This document shows, piece after piece, positions 1-12,492 of a stretch of DNA of 64,000 bases; position 1 is the first letter of the stretch, and each line of letters begins with the position of its first letter. This DNA is from Haliclona indistincta (Eukaryota; Porifera; Demospongiae; Haplosclerida; Chalinidae). The translations under genes and the position numbers were made by a program. The notes below the pieces were generated by a model. It made no database searches. It worked only from the letters and a program-made list of their open reading frames with translations, and had not been told where the DNA came from. Location of the stretch: NCBI GenBank assembly GCA_964017065.1, contig OZ024792.1, positions 2,165,754-2,229,753 on the forward strand. The letters are read 5' to 3'.

Positions 1-504
1 GCTACTGGTCTCAAATTTGCGTCCTTTTACACCAGTGAGTAGCCGCAATTGCCTACACTCAAGTCAGTCGATATGCCCCTCCCACTTCGAAAGTGAAGCC
101 GATAGAGTGCAACGACCTCGTCAAATTTTGCTCAAAGTTAGTGCTTTGGGGCTGGATACTGAAAAGTACACACAACTAGCAGTGGTTTTGGTGAGTGCAA
201 AATGTAGTCCAGATAATAGAGAATGCACGAAAATGTGTTTCCGAGCACCCTGAAGCCATAAAATGTCCGAATTTTCTTGGCAGCCATTTTGTTTTTCTTA
301 AAATGTTGTGAAATTTGCACTGAAGCCATAGAAATGCCGAAGCCAATACGTTTAGCGCATGGGGCGCGCCGAAAACCGGTCAATTTTTTGAGGTTATTTG
401 TATTCTTCAATTTGGCTCAATTTTGGGATATTTTAGCACTTTTTCATAAAGTTATGGTGTCTGAAGTATGTATGTCGCCAAAAGGCGACAATAGGGGTTA
501 AAGG
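1..504. other. Left edge, no gene recognised
   Basis: Only short unsupported reading frames are seen here, with no splice-consistent chain and no recognisable domain. The stretch ends in a run of GGGTTAA-like words (about 495-510) just before the retrotransposon remnant, which may be a border of that or another repeat. I assign no function. Confidence 0.5.
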
Positions 505-1145
505 GTTAATGCAGCCAAAAGTGCTCTGTTGAGTTTTCCTCACGGGTCAGTTATTTCTCCTCATTTCGCTAGTGGAGTTGAGATCTCGATTGTTTCCTCA
601 ACTCGTGATTTGGGTGTTGTAATCTCTGATACCCTTTCATGGACTGGACTGCATTGCATCCAAAGATGTTAGGTTTGCTCCGTCAGAGCTTTAGCAATAT
701 ACGCTCCCTGTCTCAGTGAAGAAGTCTCTATACCTCTCTCTTTTGAGGTCTCATCTCATGTATTGCTCTAGCTGTGATTTGGCGACCACACCTTCGCAAA
801 GATGTTTTGGTTCTAGAGAAGATCCAGAGAAGAGCTACAAAATTCATATTAAACGACTATAGTTCAGACTACAAACAGCGACTTATTTCACTTCATCTCC
901 TCCCATTGTCTATGGTAATGGAACTAAATGACGTTATATTTCTTCATACTCCATCGTCTGCGTTCAACATCCTTGACTCTTCTCGCACAACACGTTCTTC
1001 TACCAGTTACAAACTTAGTCACTCTTATTCCTTCTCCACTCTTTCTTCCCATTTCTACTTTGCAAGACTTCCTTGTGTTTGGAACAGTCTTCCTTCTATT
1101 GATCCACTCAACCTTATATCGAATCACAGTCATGCATCTCTCTAG
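505..1145 (+). mobile_element. Decayed non-LTR retrotransposon, reverse-transcriptase 3-prime end
   Basis: Frames on the plus strand read like the C-terminal part of a LINE reverse transcriptase. A segment with DLGVVISDTLSW lies at about 608-645, and a later frame (774-1145) holds the motif LEKIQRRATKFI, followed by a leucine-rich stretch and a terminal WNSLP motif. This order is typical of Jockey/CR1-like ORF2 ends. The reading frame is broken between the two parts, and no endonuclease or full polymerase core is present, so this is a dead 5-prime-truncated copy. The assignment to non-LTR elements is strong; the clade is not determined. Confidence 0.75.
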
Positions 1146-1149
1146 AGTG

Positions 1150-1365
1150 GAGGAGGAATAAGAGTGACTAAGTTTATAACTGCTAGAAGAACGTGTTGTG
1201 CGAGAAGAGTCAAGAATGTTGTACGCAGACGATGGAGTACGAAGAGATTTGAGGAAATAATTATAACGTCATTTACCATAGACAATGGGAGGAGATGAAG
1301 TGAAATAAGTCGCTGTTTGTAGTCTGAACTAGTGTCGTTTAATATGAATTTTGTAGCTCTTCAAT
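1150..1365 (-). mobile_element. Inverted partial copy of the same LINE fragment
   Basis: The plus strand here is close to the reverse complement of about 820-1050, including the segments encoding KFIL and the serine-rich part. The two pieces face each other about 100 bp apart and would fold into a long hairpin. No intact frame remains. This is either a head-to-head insertion or a local inverted duplication of the remnant. Confidence 0.7.
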
Positions 1366-1836
1366 ATTAGTCTTGACAACTATACACTATAATACATATG
1401 ACTAACTCTTAGCAATCAATACACACTCTATTTGTGAGCAGTACTATCCTATGGCAGTCAAATTGGTCACCTCATACAGACCAATCATGAGAGTGGTCCG
1501 TCTCAAGGACTGAAGCGAATATAAACCTTGTTATCCTATAGTCATAGATCTTGAAACAAACAAATAATTATTAGTACATGACATGACACAGCCAAAGAAA
1601 CATCATTATAGAGAAGAGTCATCATCAGTAGACAATACAAGTAATTCTAAAGAGTAAAAGATGCAATTTTTCTTGTAAGTAGCAAATTAAAAAGTATAAA
1701 GACACAGAAGAGATTCATTGTCTAAGAGAGTTTGAAATAACATGAATTAAGTTGGGATCATGTATGGTTGTATAAAAATTGTAAGTAATGCACAGCTAAC
1801 TGACTGCACTGACAAATGTTATGTTTTGAAATAATT

Positions 1837-2345
1837 TTACAGTACATTGACAGCTTCATAGTGTGTCTCATTGGTTGATGGTATCTGATGAGCTGTGCCA
1901 TATGCTGTATTATCTGTCATCTCAACATCATCACCATCCCTACAAGCATAGAGTGAACACAGTATACACTGAGTGTGTACAACACTTACTTGGTCAGTAA
2001 TTCAGGCTGGTCATACACTGGTTGGTCTCTACTACTGCTTGATGGAAGAGTCCTTTATAGTAAAAATTGTTAGTATTTAAAGTTTTAAATCTTACTTTTT
2101 GAGATCAAATGAGCGTCTTCTTCTCATTAATATACAACCAATCACTAACACAAGGTTACCAATCAGTGATACAATCATTATCACTGATACTACACCCAGT
2201 CCAGCAATGAAACCGAAACAAGATGTGGAAGTGATCGGAGTTAAAGATGGACATGATGTTGGGAAAGACAGTGTTGAGGATGGAGGTGATAGTGGTGTTG
2301 TTGATAATGTTGTCATTGATACTGGGATCATTAATACTGGTGGAT
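1837..2345 (-). pseudogene. Receptor copy A: membrane and tail exons only
   Basis: Three exons survive. A stalk plus membrane exon (2345-2096) has a Ser/Thr/Pro-rich stalk, a hydrophobic segment ending LVLVIGCIL, and an RRRR stop-transfer. A 63-nt tail exon (2052-1990) contains PVYDQPELL. The last exon (1939-1837) ends THYEAVNVL. Splice phases match the intact copy C exactly. Upstream, all extracellular exons are missing: within 190 bp the sequence runs into a motif (2531-2570) that in copies B and C lies just 5-prime of the signal-peptide exon. The copy therefore looks like an internal deletion of a whole gene. The tail exons are still open, so domain donation by splicing is conceivable but not shown. 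Confidence 0.8.
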
Positions 2346-2530
2346 CTGAATAGAAATGAATTGTTGAGTTATGTCAAAAACTGATTTGCTTCCATCTCAA
2401 CACTGTAGGGCAATCTTCATCATGAGGTTTACTTTACTTTGATTCCTGCACAGATGCTTTATCACGACTATCCTCGGAAACACTAACTAGCCTTTCTGCT
2501 ACACCTTTGCACAATTCCTTTATGTGCACA

Positions 2531-2570
2531 TAGGACGTTGGAGAAACATCCGGTTAGGAGTCTGCACAAA
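2531..2570 (-). promoter_or_regulatory. Receptor 5-prime flank motif (orphan)
   Basis: A block of about 37 nt containing GGACGTTGGAGAAACATC and TTAGGAGTCTGCACAA recurs at 8131-8170 and, diverged, at 18549-18586. In the latter two it lies about 40 bp upstream of the receptor start codon. Its conservation next to otherwise diverged flanks suggests a core promoter or 5-prime UTR element. Here it marks the former start of copy A. The role is inferred from position only. Confidence 0.45.
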
Positions 2571-3503
2571 GTAACATGCAAGGTACACAACAGCTCTAGG
2601 TAAACAGTATCAAAATAATAATTTGCGTTGGTGTTGTAATAATTATACTAAAAGTTTTTGTAAGAGTTACCAATAACAAGCCAATTACGATTTTAGTCAC
2701 TATTATTAAAATAATAACAAACTAAAATAATATTACCTGAGACACAATTTAACTAAAGCTACATGTAATAGACAATATAAATGCGATGGTTTTTATTATG
2801 GAATTGGCTGAGCAAGACATTCTTCGGTTGATATCGACAAATGTAATCATGACCTTCACATGTCCACTATTTCATTTGAGAGGACACTTCTGTAAAAAGC
2901 AGCACAATTCACTAGAAGTATTTCCTGAATCTTCTTGTAGATAGTACTTGAGAAGCTGTAACTAGACTGTTTTACATCAAAAATCGCTGAAACTAAAACT
3001 CCCCATGAAAAGCTAGCTATAGAGTATTAGAAAGGTGATACAGCAGACATTGCAGCGGACATTTGTATCATATTTATCTATAAAAGTTTATTTTATTAAT
3101 GCTGACAATTAATATTAAAACACTAATAAGCAATCAAAACCCACTCAATTAGTGAGCAGTGCTTATCCTACAGCAGTTAAATAGGCAGACCGACAAGTAT
3201 ACTGAGAGCGGGCTGACTCAACACCTGAAGTAAAGTGAATATAATCCTCATACTCCTGATCATGCCGCAGCCAAGAAAGCATCTCTAGAGAAGAGTCATC
3301 ATCAGCAGATTATACAATGCATTGGGAAGATTAGTAGAATTGATATGTATCATGAGATATTGCAATTTCTCATGATCATACATAGAAGAGACTCGATTAT
3401 TTTGTCTAAGAAAGTTTATTTTAAGCTTGATCAAGTGAACGTCATTAATTTTCAAATAAAAATTTGGAGAAATGCACAACTATATAACTGTAACAAAATG
3501 AAT
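2571..3503. repeat. Duplicated intergenic block
   Basis: No gene is seen. The block is recognisably homologous to 24900-26046: shared segments include the text around ACACAACAGCTCTAG, a stretch on marine-type AT-rich DNA around 2760-3060, and the sequence preceding the receptor stop codon. It therefore forms the 3-prime flank of receptor copies B and D and marks the border of a segmental duplication. Confidence 0.6.
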
Positions 3504-6500
3504 TTATAGTACATTAACAGCCTCATAAGTCTGCTGTGTCTCATTGGTTGATGGTATCTGATGAGCTGTGCCATATGCTGCATTATCCTTCATCTCAACA
3601 TCATCACCATCCCTACAAGCATAGAGTGAACACAGTATACACTGAGTGTGTACAACACTTACTTGGTCAGTAATTCAGGCTGGTCATACACTGCATGGTC
3701 TCTACCACTGTCTGATGAAGGAATCCTTTAGAAATATTTGTGGGAGTAAATCTAGCAATATCCATATCAGACTCACTTTTTAAGATCGAATGACTTTCTT
3801 GTCCTCATTAATAACAGTATACAACCAATCACTAACACAAGGTTACCAATCAGTGATACAATCAGTAACACTGATACTACACCCAGTCCAGCAGAGTAAC
3901 CCAGTGATGATGAAGAAGATGACAAACAAGATGATGGACATGATGTTGGAGATGATGATGGTAGATTAGTAAACAACACTATTGAAGATGATTGTGAAGT
4001 AAAACACTCTCTTGGTACTGAAAAGATAGCATTACGTGAAGTGATTATCACACGCATTCAGGGTATCACCTGTAACTGTCATTGAATCACTTGTACTGTT
4101 GAATGTCTGTCCACTAACAGTGAGTGATACACTGACACTGAACTGGTACTGCTGTCCTTCCTGCAGTCCTGATACCACTCCAGAGGAGGCACTTGCTGGG
4201 AAGGTTTGTGATTGACTATTACCACAAATATTTATATAATGCACAGTGTAGTGGTCCACAACTGATACACTGAGAGGAGACCAACTAACTCTAACTGCTG
4301 TGCAACTGATAGGATTGACTGATTCTATACTGAGAGGGGCTGTGTACAGAATTTCAATAAAGATAATTCATGGTCGGAGCACAAACACTCACGAATATCT
4401 GTAGTTGATGCAATGTCTGAAACAACTTTTCCTGGTCCTATGATAGTGTATGCTCTGACACTATATTCAACAGTAGTGTTGGGAGGGAGGTCCCTCAGTG
4501 TGAGCTGTGTGGCTGATGTGTTGGTGTAGTTCAATACTCCAGTGCTGTTGTGGGTGACCGAATACATTGTGATGACACCATTAGGTTCTGAGGGAGCAGT
4601 CCATGAGATTGTGAGCTGGAGCACTCCTGGAGTGGCTGACAGATCAGACACTGGACCAGGAACTGCCACATGTACAGGAACACACACTAACAATGCAACT
4701 ATTATGATCTGTTCATTACTCACTATCCTGCAGTGTCTCCACAGTGAGAGCTGTACTGTATGGTCCAGTCCCTCCAGCATTGACTGCTGCCACTTGCACA
4801 GAGTAGCTGGTGAATGGAGTCAGTCCAGTCAAAATGTGAGTTGTGTCAGTAGTGTTCACAATGGAGGTGCCATTGCTGTAGCGCAGTCTGTATCCAGTGA
4901 TGGGTCCTCTCTGGTTTGGGCAGGGTAGTCGTACCCAATCTACAAAGAATGACCTGCTCTCCACAAATAATTGTAAGGGAGCTGCAGGAGCACCATTAGG
5001 AGCTGGAAAGAAATAGTGAATACAAACATCATAGCATCATAGGGGTACATTACCTTCAGAGAGAGTATTAACATTGACTGGACCTGACTCACTGCTGGTA
5101 CCGCTAAGCATAGCAGCCACTCTCACAACACAACTATTACCAGGATCAAGTGAAGTGATAGTGTGGCTAGTGGCACCTCCATTAGAGACTGGTTGTGTGG
5201 CTGAAAATGTCTGTACATTATTATCACACAATAGCATGCAGCTTATTGTGACAGAGTAACTGTCAGGAGTATAAAATTGAGGAGCTGTCCATGACACCAG
5301 GATGGAGGTAGTTGCAGGAGCAAGTGTGATACCAGTAGGTAGTATACCTAAAGAAAGCACATGATTATTATTATTGTCAGTAACTCATTATCTCACTCAA
5401 AGTAATCATTTCTGTGTTACTGCGAGCACTGGGCAGCACAGGAGCTCCCTCTGGTCCAAATGCTACTACAAAGATGGAGTATGTCTGTTCCAACACCAGT
5501 CCAGTCAGTGTCAGCTCAGTGGTGGTAGTAGTGCTAGAACCATTGCTCCCAGCATCTGACTGGTAGAACACCTCATAGCCACCTAGTGCTGGTCCTGTTG
5601 ATGGGGCAGTCCAGGAGACCCTAACACTAGTGGCAGCAGTCCTGCTCACAGTGACAGCAGTGGGAGTACCTGCAACTGATGAGAGGGAAGAAGGAGTGAT
5701 TCACTCACTTATAATCATTCACCAGTTACTGTGACAGTAGAGGATCCTGAGCCCTTTGGATCAAAGTTATAACCACCAAAAGCAATATTATAGTACGTCC
5801 CTCAACAGTCACTGTACAAGTATATGTTGCTCCTACTCTTGGTTGAGAGTCTAGATTCACTGTGACATGACTCATGTCTGGATGTGTACTATTAATATAT
5901 CGTGACCTGATCACCTCACGAGTAAATAGTGGATCAGGATCTCTTCTATTGATCAACTGTACACCATCACGAGTACACGTGATTCTTGATGGTGGTCCAA
6001 ATGAGACAGTGAAAGACAATGAGATTGTAATGTTAGAATCAGCATCTCTTGATGAGAGTATGGAGAGTGTCATGGTGGAGTCCACAGAGGGACCAGCTAC
6101 ACAATGAAATGAAAGTAGATAAATTCTAATGAAAAATCAATGTAAGCATTCTACAATGATTGTAGTCATGTATACTACTGAACTTACTATATCCATTAAA
6201 CAATGTGTCAGTATACATTACCCAGTAGTGGGTATTGATATTCAGGTTGGAGATAGTAGTGTTGCACTTCAAGAATCCCTGGAAATTGGTCGTGTCACCA
6301 TCCACTATCACTCCAATTTGGTCAGTACATTTCAGTTGTTGGAATGGTATGTTGTTAGTGTTACTGGGTTCACTAGTGGGGACTACAGTGAAGTCATCAG
6401 GTCCATTTCCAGTAGAGTAGAACATGTCTCCAATGTTGCTGCCGATACCACCATTGCTTGCACTATTAACCTGACACCACAGACCATTCTGAAATACTTG

Positions 6501-6636
6501 AGTCGTACTGAACAGTGACCATGGTGAGACAAACCGTCCACCAACCTGTGCTCTAAACACTGAAACAACAGAAAGGGTTTGAACATGCGTAGTATACATT
6601 GTACAGTACCTCCTTGATTGGCTCGTACATTAGGGA

Positions 6637-7966
6637 ACAAGAAAATAAAAAGATTTCTATCGAAATCAAAAGGATGTAGGGTTGTGAAATCTACCACTGG
6701 TCCACAATGTAATCTAACAAGGAACAAGCATGGAATGGTAACACGATTGACTTGCTAACAGACCATAGATCCCTACATCAGTGGCTGCTGTGGTTGGCTA
6801 TAGCTAGTTCAGCTTGTTGCTGTTGACTGACACCTGACGTGCATTCAGCTTGTGACAGCTTATGTACAGCCACTGATGTAGGGATCTATGGTCTGTTAGC
6901 AAGTCAATCGTGTTACCATTCCATGCTTGTTCCTTGTTAGATTACATTGTGGACCAGTGGTAGATTTCACAACCCTACATCCTTTTGATTTCGATAGAAA
7001 TCTTTTTATTTTCTTGTTTGTGTCCTTTTTCATTTTCAGTGAAGTGCAGTTCAATATCATCCATGTACTGAGTCGTCTTTGTCATGGTTTCCACCATTGG
7101 TTTAGTTATTCTGTTGTTGATGGCTTTTCTCTATTATTAACAATTTTGAACTTGTAGCTAAAAATAATTGTTATGTGGTACATATCAGCTCGCCTACGCA
7201 TTCATGCATACGAGCCCCGCCCACACTTATTTGTAGACCTGTACGCCGGTTATAATTATCTGGCAAGCGCAGAATGGCGATCCTACACGAGCTTGCCCTT
7301 ATTCGAAGACTCCAGACAAATATGTGTTCTCCTAGTCTAGCTTGCTGACCCTCAACGCTCTCTCGCTCGATGGGCGGGGTTACGGGGCGGAGCCCCGAGC
7401 GAGATCGCGATGAGGGTCTAGCAAGCTAGACTAGTGTTCTCCATGATCCATACGGCATGGCGATACTCAAGCTAGTGCTTGGTCACGTGCGCTAGCCATT
7501 GCTTGGTCACGTGCGCGCGTGTTGCGCAATCACAATAATGGCGTCTAACACTTAGCTGACAATGGATCACGATCGAGAACTCGCGGAATTTATATCGCCG
7601 TTTCGCTAAAAACAATGTTCAAAAGGCACCTGCCAGGAGAATTTCACGAATGTTCATGGGTGTTTTGGTCTCGGCACTGCTCGCGTAAAGGCGCTAGGCG
7701 AGTTGAAGAAAGAAAGAAGAAGAAGACGAAGATGACGAAAGTCGATTTTCACCGTTTTCAGGTTCGTCACTTTAGCAACAATTTCGAGCAATCTCCTTGC
7801 TACTGCAAGATGGGGCAACGCCAGAGAGCAGATCTAAGTGTCTTTGGACGTATAAAATTCATCACCAGGCGAAATATCAGCGTTTGAACGCTAATACATT
7901 GTATGTAGCCGCCATCTTGTTTTCTCGTTCAACCCTACATAGGGAGACACTACCGTGTCTCCCTAA
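6637..7966 (+). mobile_element. Hairpin-tailed fold-back element, copy a
   Basis: The element interrupts receptor B exon 1. Its left part is a near-perfect inverted repeat: 6637-6787 pairs with about 6870-7018 around an 85-bp centre. Each arm starts ACAAG, carries a small hairpin (GATTTC/GAAATC) and then TGTAGGGTTG. The right end has a YY1-like word on the minus strand (AAGATGGCGGC), then CAACCCTACAT and a terminal hairpin (AGGGAGACAC with GTGTCTCCCT). Copy C lacks the insert: there the text runs TTAGGGATTACACC. No intact protein-coding frame of useful size is present; the 90-aa frame at 7615-7887 is not conserved in other copies. Non-autonomous; the class is unknown. Confidence 0.75.
7333..7433. 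mobile_element. 101-bp TAGTCT palindromic MITE with 9-bp target duplication
   Basis: The ends are TAGTCTAGCTTGCTGACCCT and its inverted counterpart (AGGGTC-TAGCAAGCTAGACTA). The flanks are perfect 9-bp direct repeats GTGTTCTCC at 7324-7332 and 7434-7442. The element sits inside fold-back copy a, so it inserted later. Its termini and 9-bp duplication match the elements at 12493-13281 and in the dehydrogenase introns. A 9-bp duplication fits Mutator-like elements, but this is only suggestive. Confidence 0.75.
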
Positions 7967-8130
7967 TACACCAGTCTTGTCCTGTCCAATGATCAATCCG
8001 TTCGTACTAGACAGCGTATTGCAGCCATCCTGGGCCGTTGCGGTGTACGTACATGTACATGTACACACGAAAAGAAAGGCGCTCAGCTTCATGATAGCTA
8101 GCAATGATGAATAACGAATGCGCATTATAC

Positions 8131-8170
8131 TAGGACGTTGGAGAAACATCCGGTTAGGAGTCTGCACAAT
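8131..8170 (-). promoter_or_regulatory. Receptor 5-prime flank motif, copy B
   Basis: This is the same approximately 37-nt motif as at 2531-2570, lying about 40 bp upstream of the copy B start codon at 8092. It is a probable promoter or 5-prime UTR element, inferred from conserved position. Confidence 0.5.
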
Positions 8171-8269
8171 ACACAAAACCTATGAATACAACTATTGAGC
8201 TAAATTGTATTGATTTTTAGGGACATTGTAATGATTATTATAACAGTGTGGTGTCTGAAAAAGAGCTTC

Positions 8270-9115
8270 TCAGTTCTTCTGCACTATGTCCAGGAGGAAG
8301 ACTGCAGAAAGACACGAGCAAAGGTGCAAAATTATGAGTTGTCAGTATAACACTGTCACTCAGACACTCACAATCTCCATTGTTGTCATCTTGATACCTC
8401 AATCACAATCACAATCTGATCTTGTACTGAGTCAAACAATTGAAACAAGATCTTATATTATAGAGAACAAACAAGTCAGTATACATACTGCGTCTATAGA
8501 AATGTTTTGTTTTCATTATACTGATTGTGTGCAGTACTAAACAACAACAATACCGTTTGTTTGAATAAGCTAAATCTAACACTCTCTCACCAGCATAGGT
8601 CTCCACATGTATTGCAGCTGTGAGGTGAGTAGCTGTATCTCTCTACCTCCTGCACTCTTCCTGGAGAGTAGTGGAACTGGAGCTGGTAACTCTTAGTCTT
8701 TAGCTTTATCTATGTCTCGCCACAACGTAATTTGTCATAGTTCATCAATTTTTAATAACCGACATGCTTGGTTATACCAGTAACATGCAGAGCTAACACT
8801 ATAGGGTACAACTTTATGATAAAAAATAAAAGAACAGAACAAGAACAGGCATTTTTAAAAGTTGTGATAAAAGTTCATATTTCAAAAGGTATTTAAGTTT
8901 TTTTCACAATTTACTGATAAATGCTTCCTGAGTGTGCAGAGACTGATAGCGCAAATTATGATCAGCTTCCTGAGTGGTCAGAATGACACTCCTATCCTCC
9001 TTCACTCTCGTACACCTAGCCGCATATCGTCGAGAGACTGGGTCAAGATCATTTGTTGGCTCATATTTTGCCAGTTGAAACTACCACCTATGTACAAGTA
9101 GTTCCACATAAAGTA
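8270..9115 (-). pseudogene. ABCA transporter relic V (C-terminal exons)
   Basis: Eroded counterparts of the last ABCA exons can be aligned with the intact gene at 33.8-41.4 kb. They are the final exon around 8270-8310, the exon around 8380-8440, the LQFHCSPGRVQEVERY-type exon at about 8595-8755, and part of the Walker B / switch-histidine exon at about 8960-9075. All carry small indels or stops. The relic runs directly into the minisatellite at 9150, exactly where the exon coding for ELTAEEHLL should be. Confidence 0.7.
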
Positions 9116-9149
9116 ACTCATTGTCCTGAAAAAGTTCTAATGGTTTGAT

Positions 9150-10115
9150 CCTCAGCAGTGATCCTCAGCAGCAGTGATCCTCAGCAGCATTGATCCTCAG
9201 CAGCAGTGATCCTCAGCAGCATTGATCCTCAGCAGCAGTGTTCCTCAGCATTGATCCTCAGCAGCAGTGATCATCAGCAGCAGTGATCCTCAGCAGCAGT
9301 GATCCTCAGCAGTGATCATCAGCAGTGTTCCTCAGCATTGTTCCTCAGCATTGATCCTCAGCAGTGATCCTCAGCAGCAGTGATTCTCAGCAGCAGTGAT
9401 CCTCAGCAGTGATCCTCAGCAGTGTTCCTCAGCATTGTTCCTCAGCATTGATCCTCAGCAGTGATCCTCAGCAGCAGTGATCCTCAGCAGCAGTGATCCT
9501 CAGCAGCAGTGATCCTCAGCATTGATCCTCAGCAGCAGTGATCCTCAGCAGCAGTTATCATCAGCAGCAGTGATCCTCAGCATTGATCCTCAGCAGCAGT
9601 GATCATCAGCAGCAGTGATCCTCAGCAGCAGTGATCATCAGCAGCAGTGATCATCAGCAGTGTTCCTCAGCATTGTTCCTCAGCATTGATCCTCAGCAGT
9701 GATCCTCAGCAGCAGTGATTCTCAGCAGCAGTGATCCTCAGCAGTGATCCTCAGCAGTGTTCCTCAGCATTGTTCCTCAGCATTGATCCTCAGCATTGAT
9801 CCTCAGCAGCAGTGATCCTCAGCAGCAGTGATCATCAGCAGCAGTGATCCTCAGCATTGATCCTCAGCAGCAGTGATCTTCAGCAGCAGTGATCATCAGC
9901 AGCAGTGATCCTCAGCATTGATCCTCAGCAGCAGTGATCCTCAGCAGCAGTGATCCTCAGCATTGATCCTCAGCAGCAGTGATCCTCAGCATTGATCCTC
10001 AGCAGCAGTGATCCTCAGCAGCAGTGATCATCAGCAGCAGTGATCCTCAGCAGCAGTGATCCTCAGCATTGATCCTCAGCAGCAGTGATCATCAGCAGCA
10101 GTGATCCTCAGCAGT
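9150..10115. repeat. Minisatellite of CAGCAGTGATCCT units
   Basis: About 965 bp of imperfect 12-18 nt units built from GATCCTCAGCAG and GCAGT, with variants GATCATC, GTTCCTC and ATTGATC arranged in higher-order blocks. The same array occurs shorter at 22755-22998 and as a single unit near 30938-30950, always at the same place in an ABCA relic. The unit matches CTCCTCAGCAGTGAGCTC of the ABCA exon encoding LTAEE. No spacer/repeat alternation of CRISPR type is present, and long open frames are absent. Confidence 0.9.
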
Positions 10116-10784
10116 GAGAGTATAAACAAGTCCCTTTCCATGCGTATTTTTCAAAACCAATTATTTTCCTACCACTCCTGTGCATCTCATAGTACTCTAA
10201 TCCTCATTCCTTTCTGTCGCACTGATCAATCTTCTAACATCTTTATGTCACATTCGGGGAGTTTGTAGTTACCCAATTTTTAGAGCAAAATTTCAAACTA
10301 TGAACTTCTGGACATTTTCCAAAGCCTGAGTGTCAGGTTCCTTATCTTGGTATAAAGGCAAGTGAAATCTAGCAGAATTCGAAGTTGAGAAGGAATAACC
10401 ATATTGTGCAACCTAGCTTAAAATTGAACCCATTTTGAAATTCTTCATGCTTTGATTATCATTGCTCTGAGGACCCCAAATTATTACGGTATACAAGCCA
10501 CACTTGCTCGGGATGAGGAGTGTAAGCACCTTTTTCCCGAACCAGTGTTTTATCACCACGTCACTTGATTGAGCTGCAGCTTGTCCTTACATTTGTTGTG
10601 TCATGGATCATGTAGCGACAAGTATATGAGTCAGCTGAGACAAGAGCGTCAAACAATTTGAATTTGTATGGTCAAGACAGCTATAATATTCACATTATAA
10701 CAAGGAAAGTTGCAACATAACAATTAAAAACACTATTATTAAATAACTATAATTAAATAATAATCATAGTATTATTATTCATTG
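10116..10784. repeat. Conserved ABCA-downstream block, copy 1
   Basis: The sequence after the minisatellite is repeated at 22999-23643 and 33100-33815. It holds a diverged version of a minus-strand frame best seen at 33196-33399 and then runs into the ABCA last exon. No known domain was recognised. It travels with the ABCA 3-prime end in all copies, so it may be the ABCA 3-prime UTR plus the remains of a neighbouring gene. Confidence 0.55.
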
Positions 10785-12492
10785 TTTCTAGGACAGCAGG
10801 GTATCCATGCTGGCACTTTGTCCTGTGATCGAGTGTCACTGTTCTTCTGTACTATGTTCAGGAAGACTGCAGAGAGACACGAGCAATGGAGTGGAATCAT
10901 GAGTCGTCAGTATAACACTGTCACTCACCATCCTCCATTGTGGTCATCTTAATGCCCCAATCCACAATCCCAATCTGATCTCGAACTGAGTCCAACAACT
11001 GAAACAATTCACTCACAATAAGATCCTCTTTCTCTAAACGATAGGTGCACGAGTCTATAGAGAACAAATAAGTCAGTATACATACTGTAGCTATAACATT
11101 TAGACAATGTTTTGCTTGCATTATACATTGTGTACATCTGTACAGTACTGAACAACAACAATAACGTTTCATTTGAACAAGCTAACATTGAATAACAATC
11201 TCTCTCTCTCACCAGCATAGGTCTCCACATGTATCGCAGCTGTGAGGTGAGTAGCTATGTATCTCTCTACCTCCTGCACTCTTCCTGGAGAGCAGTGGAA
11301 CTGCAGCTGGTAGCCCATACCAAACTTAGTCTTTAGCCTCATCTGTGATCCCACACAACGTAGCTTACCATAGTTCATTATACCTGAACAATGAAGGACA
11401 AGAGGAGTCATACAGTGTTACAAACAGACACTGACCAATCCGAGTGCAGAGTTGATCAGCTTCCTCCATAGCATGAGTGGTTAGGATGACACTCCTACCC
11501 TCCTTCACATTCTCTATCACCTTCCACACCTGGCGTCGAGAGGCTGGGTCAAGACCTGTCGTTGGTTCATCCAGTATCAAAATGTCAGGATTCCCAATGC
11601 AAGCCATTGCAACAGACAGGCGCCTACGCATACCACCGGACAGGTTCCGAGACTGGCGCTTACGAGCATCATACAAATTCACCTAATAGAAGAGAGAGAG
11701 GGTCAACGCTGTCCTGAAAGATGATTTACAGTTCGTCTCACCTGCTTTAGTGCATTGTTAACCACTTTACGAGTGCGTCCAAATTTAACTCCTTTCAGTC
11801 TAGCGTAGAACAGAAGGTGCTCCTCAGCAGTGAGCTCAGGATAGTGTATATCAAACTGAGGACACACTCCCAAGTGATGGTGGATTGCAGCCATCTACAG
11901 ATGATACAGCAACAATCAAAGCTTTATGAGAGCATTAAACACTCTTTGGCTGTGTATAGCATGTGTGTATGCTATCTCTGAAGCCATGGTAACAGTTATG
12001 ACTCAGTGAGTATGAATACACGAATTAGGCATCCAAATTATATGCACACATCCAAATATTTTCAAATCATTGATCAGCACAGATCAAGTACTTTAGTTAC
12101 AGTTGTGAGTTAAGTTACAGTTGTGACTACATGTATTTTAACTAGTGATAAATCACTTTCTCATTCTTGTCAGGAGCGCATAATGAGAGAGCGACGTAAT
12201 AGAGTAGGAGCGTGAAGCGCCCACGCATTTGATTAAAAATTGGAACTCCAGACATGATGGGACGTGTTACTAAAAGAATAGAACAATCTCGTTATACACG
12301 TACACGCGTTCGTACACAAGATGGAAGCCGAAGTGAGTACTCCTCGAAGAACGCTAGTTCAAAAGACTAGTGCCGCTCGCGATCACTCCCAGGCGATCGC
12401 CTCGATTGTTGGCCAAGCGCCTAGCTAACCAGCACGATAAGCCTGACAATCAACTCTCGCCGCGGCAAGTTGTTCCTCTTCCTGGTGTAACT

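Larger units (their letters stand above)
3504..8092 (-). pseudogene. Receptor copy B (Ig/FN3 receptor), frameshifted and interrupted
   Basis: The same eleven exons as copy C can be traced on the minus strand: split exon 1 (8092 to about 7967 and about 6636-6610), then 6559-6188, 6096-5723, 5675-5397, 5347-5054, 5002-4724, 4662-4393, 4339-4070, 4017-3777, 3725-3663 and 3612-3504. Two lesions are visible. Exon 3 (Ig-like) is 374 nt instead of 372; two extra bases near 5795 shift the frame after EGRT. Exon 1, encoding the signal peptide MKLSAFLFV, is split by a 1.33-kb mobile element. The five FN3 modules, the membrane segment and the tail with YDQP and YEAV remain open. All extracellular introns are phase 1, so skipping exon 3 would keep frame, but the split first exon makes a working product unlikely. 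Confidence 0.8.

Noticed and set aside
4542..4928. Plus-strand frames of 100-130 aa across the receptor exons (also at 16291, 27053)
   Set aside because: Antisense shadows of FN3 exons conserved only because the exons are duplicated.
7615..7887. 90-aa frame within fold-back element a
   Set aside because: Not open in the homologous part of element e and has no recognisable domain.
9150..10115. CRISPR-like array
   Set aside because: Units are 12-18 nt, imperfect and contiguous without unique spacers; eukaryotic context. It is a minisatellite.
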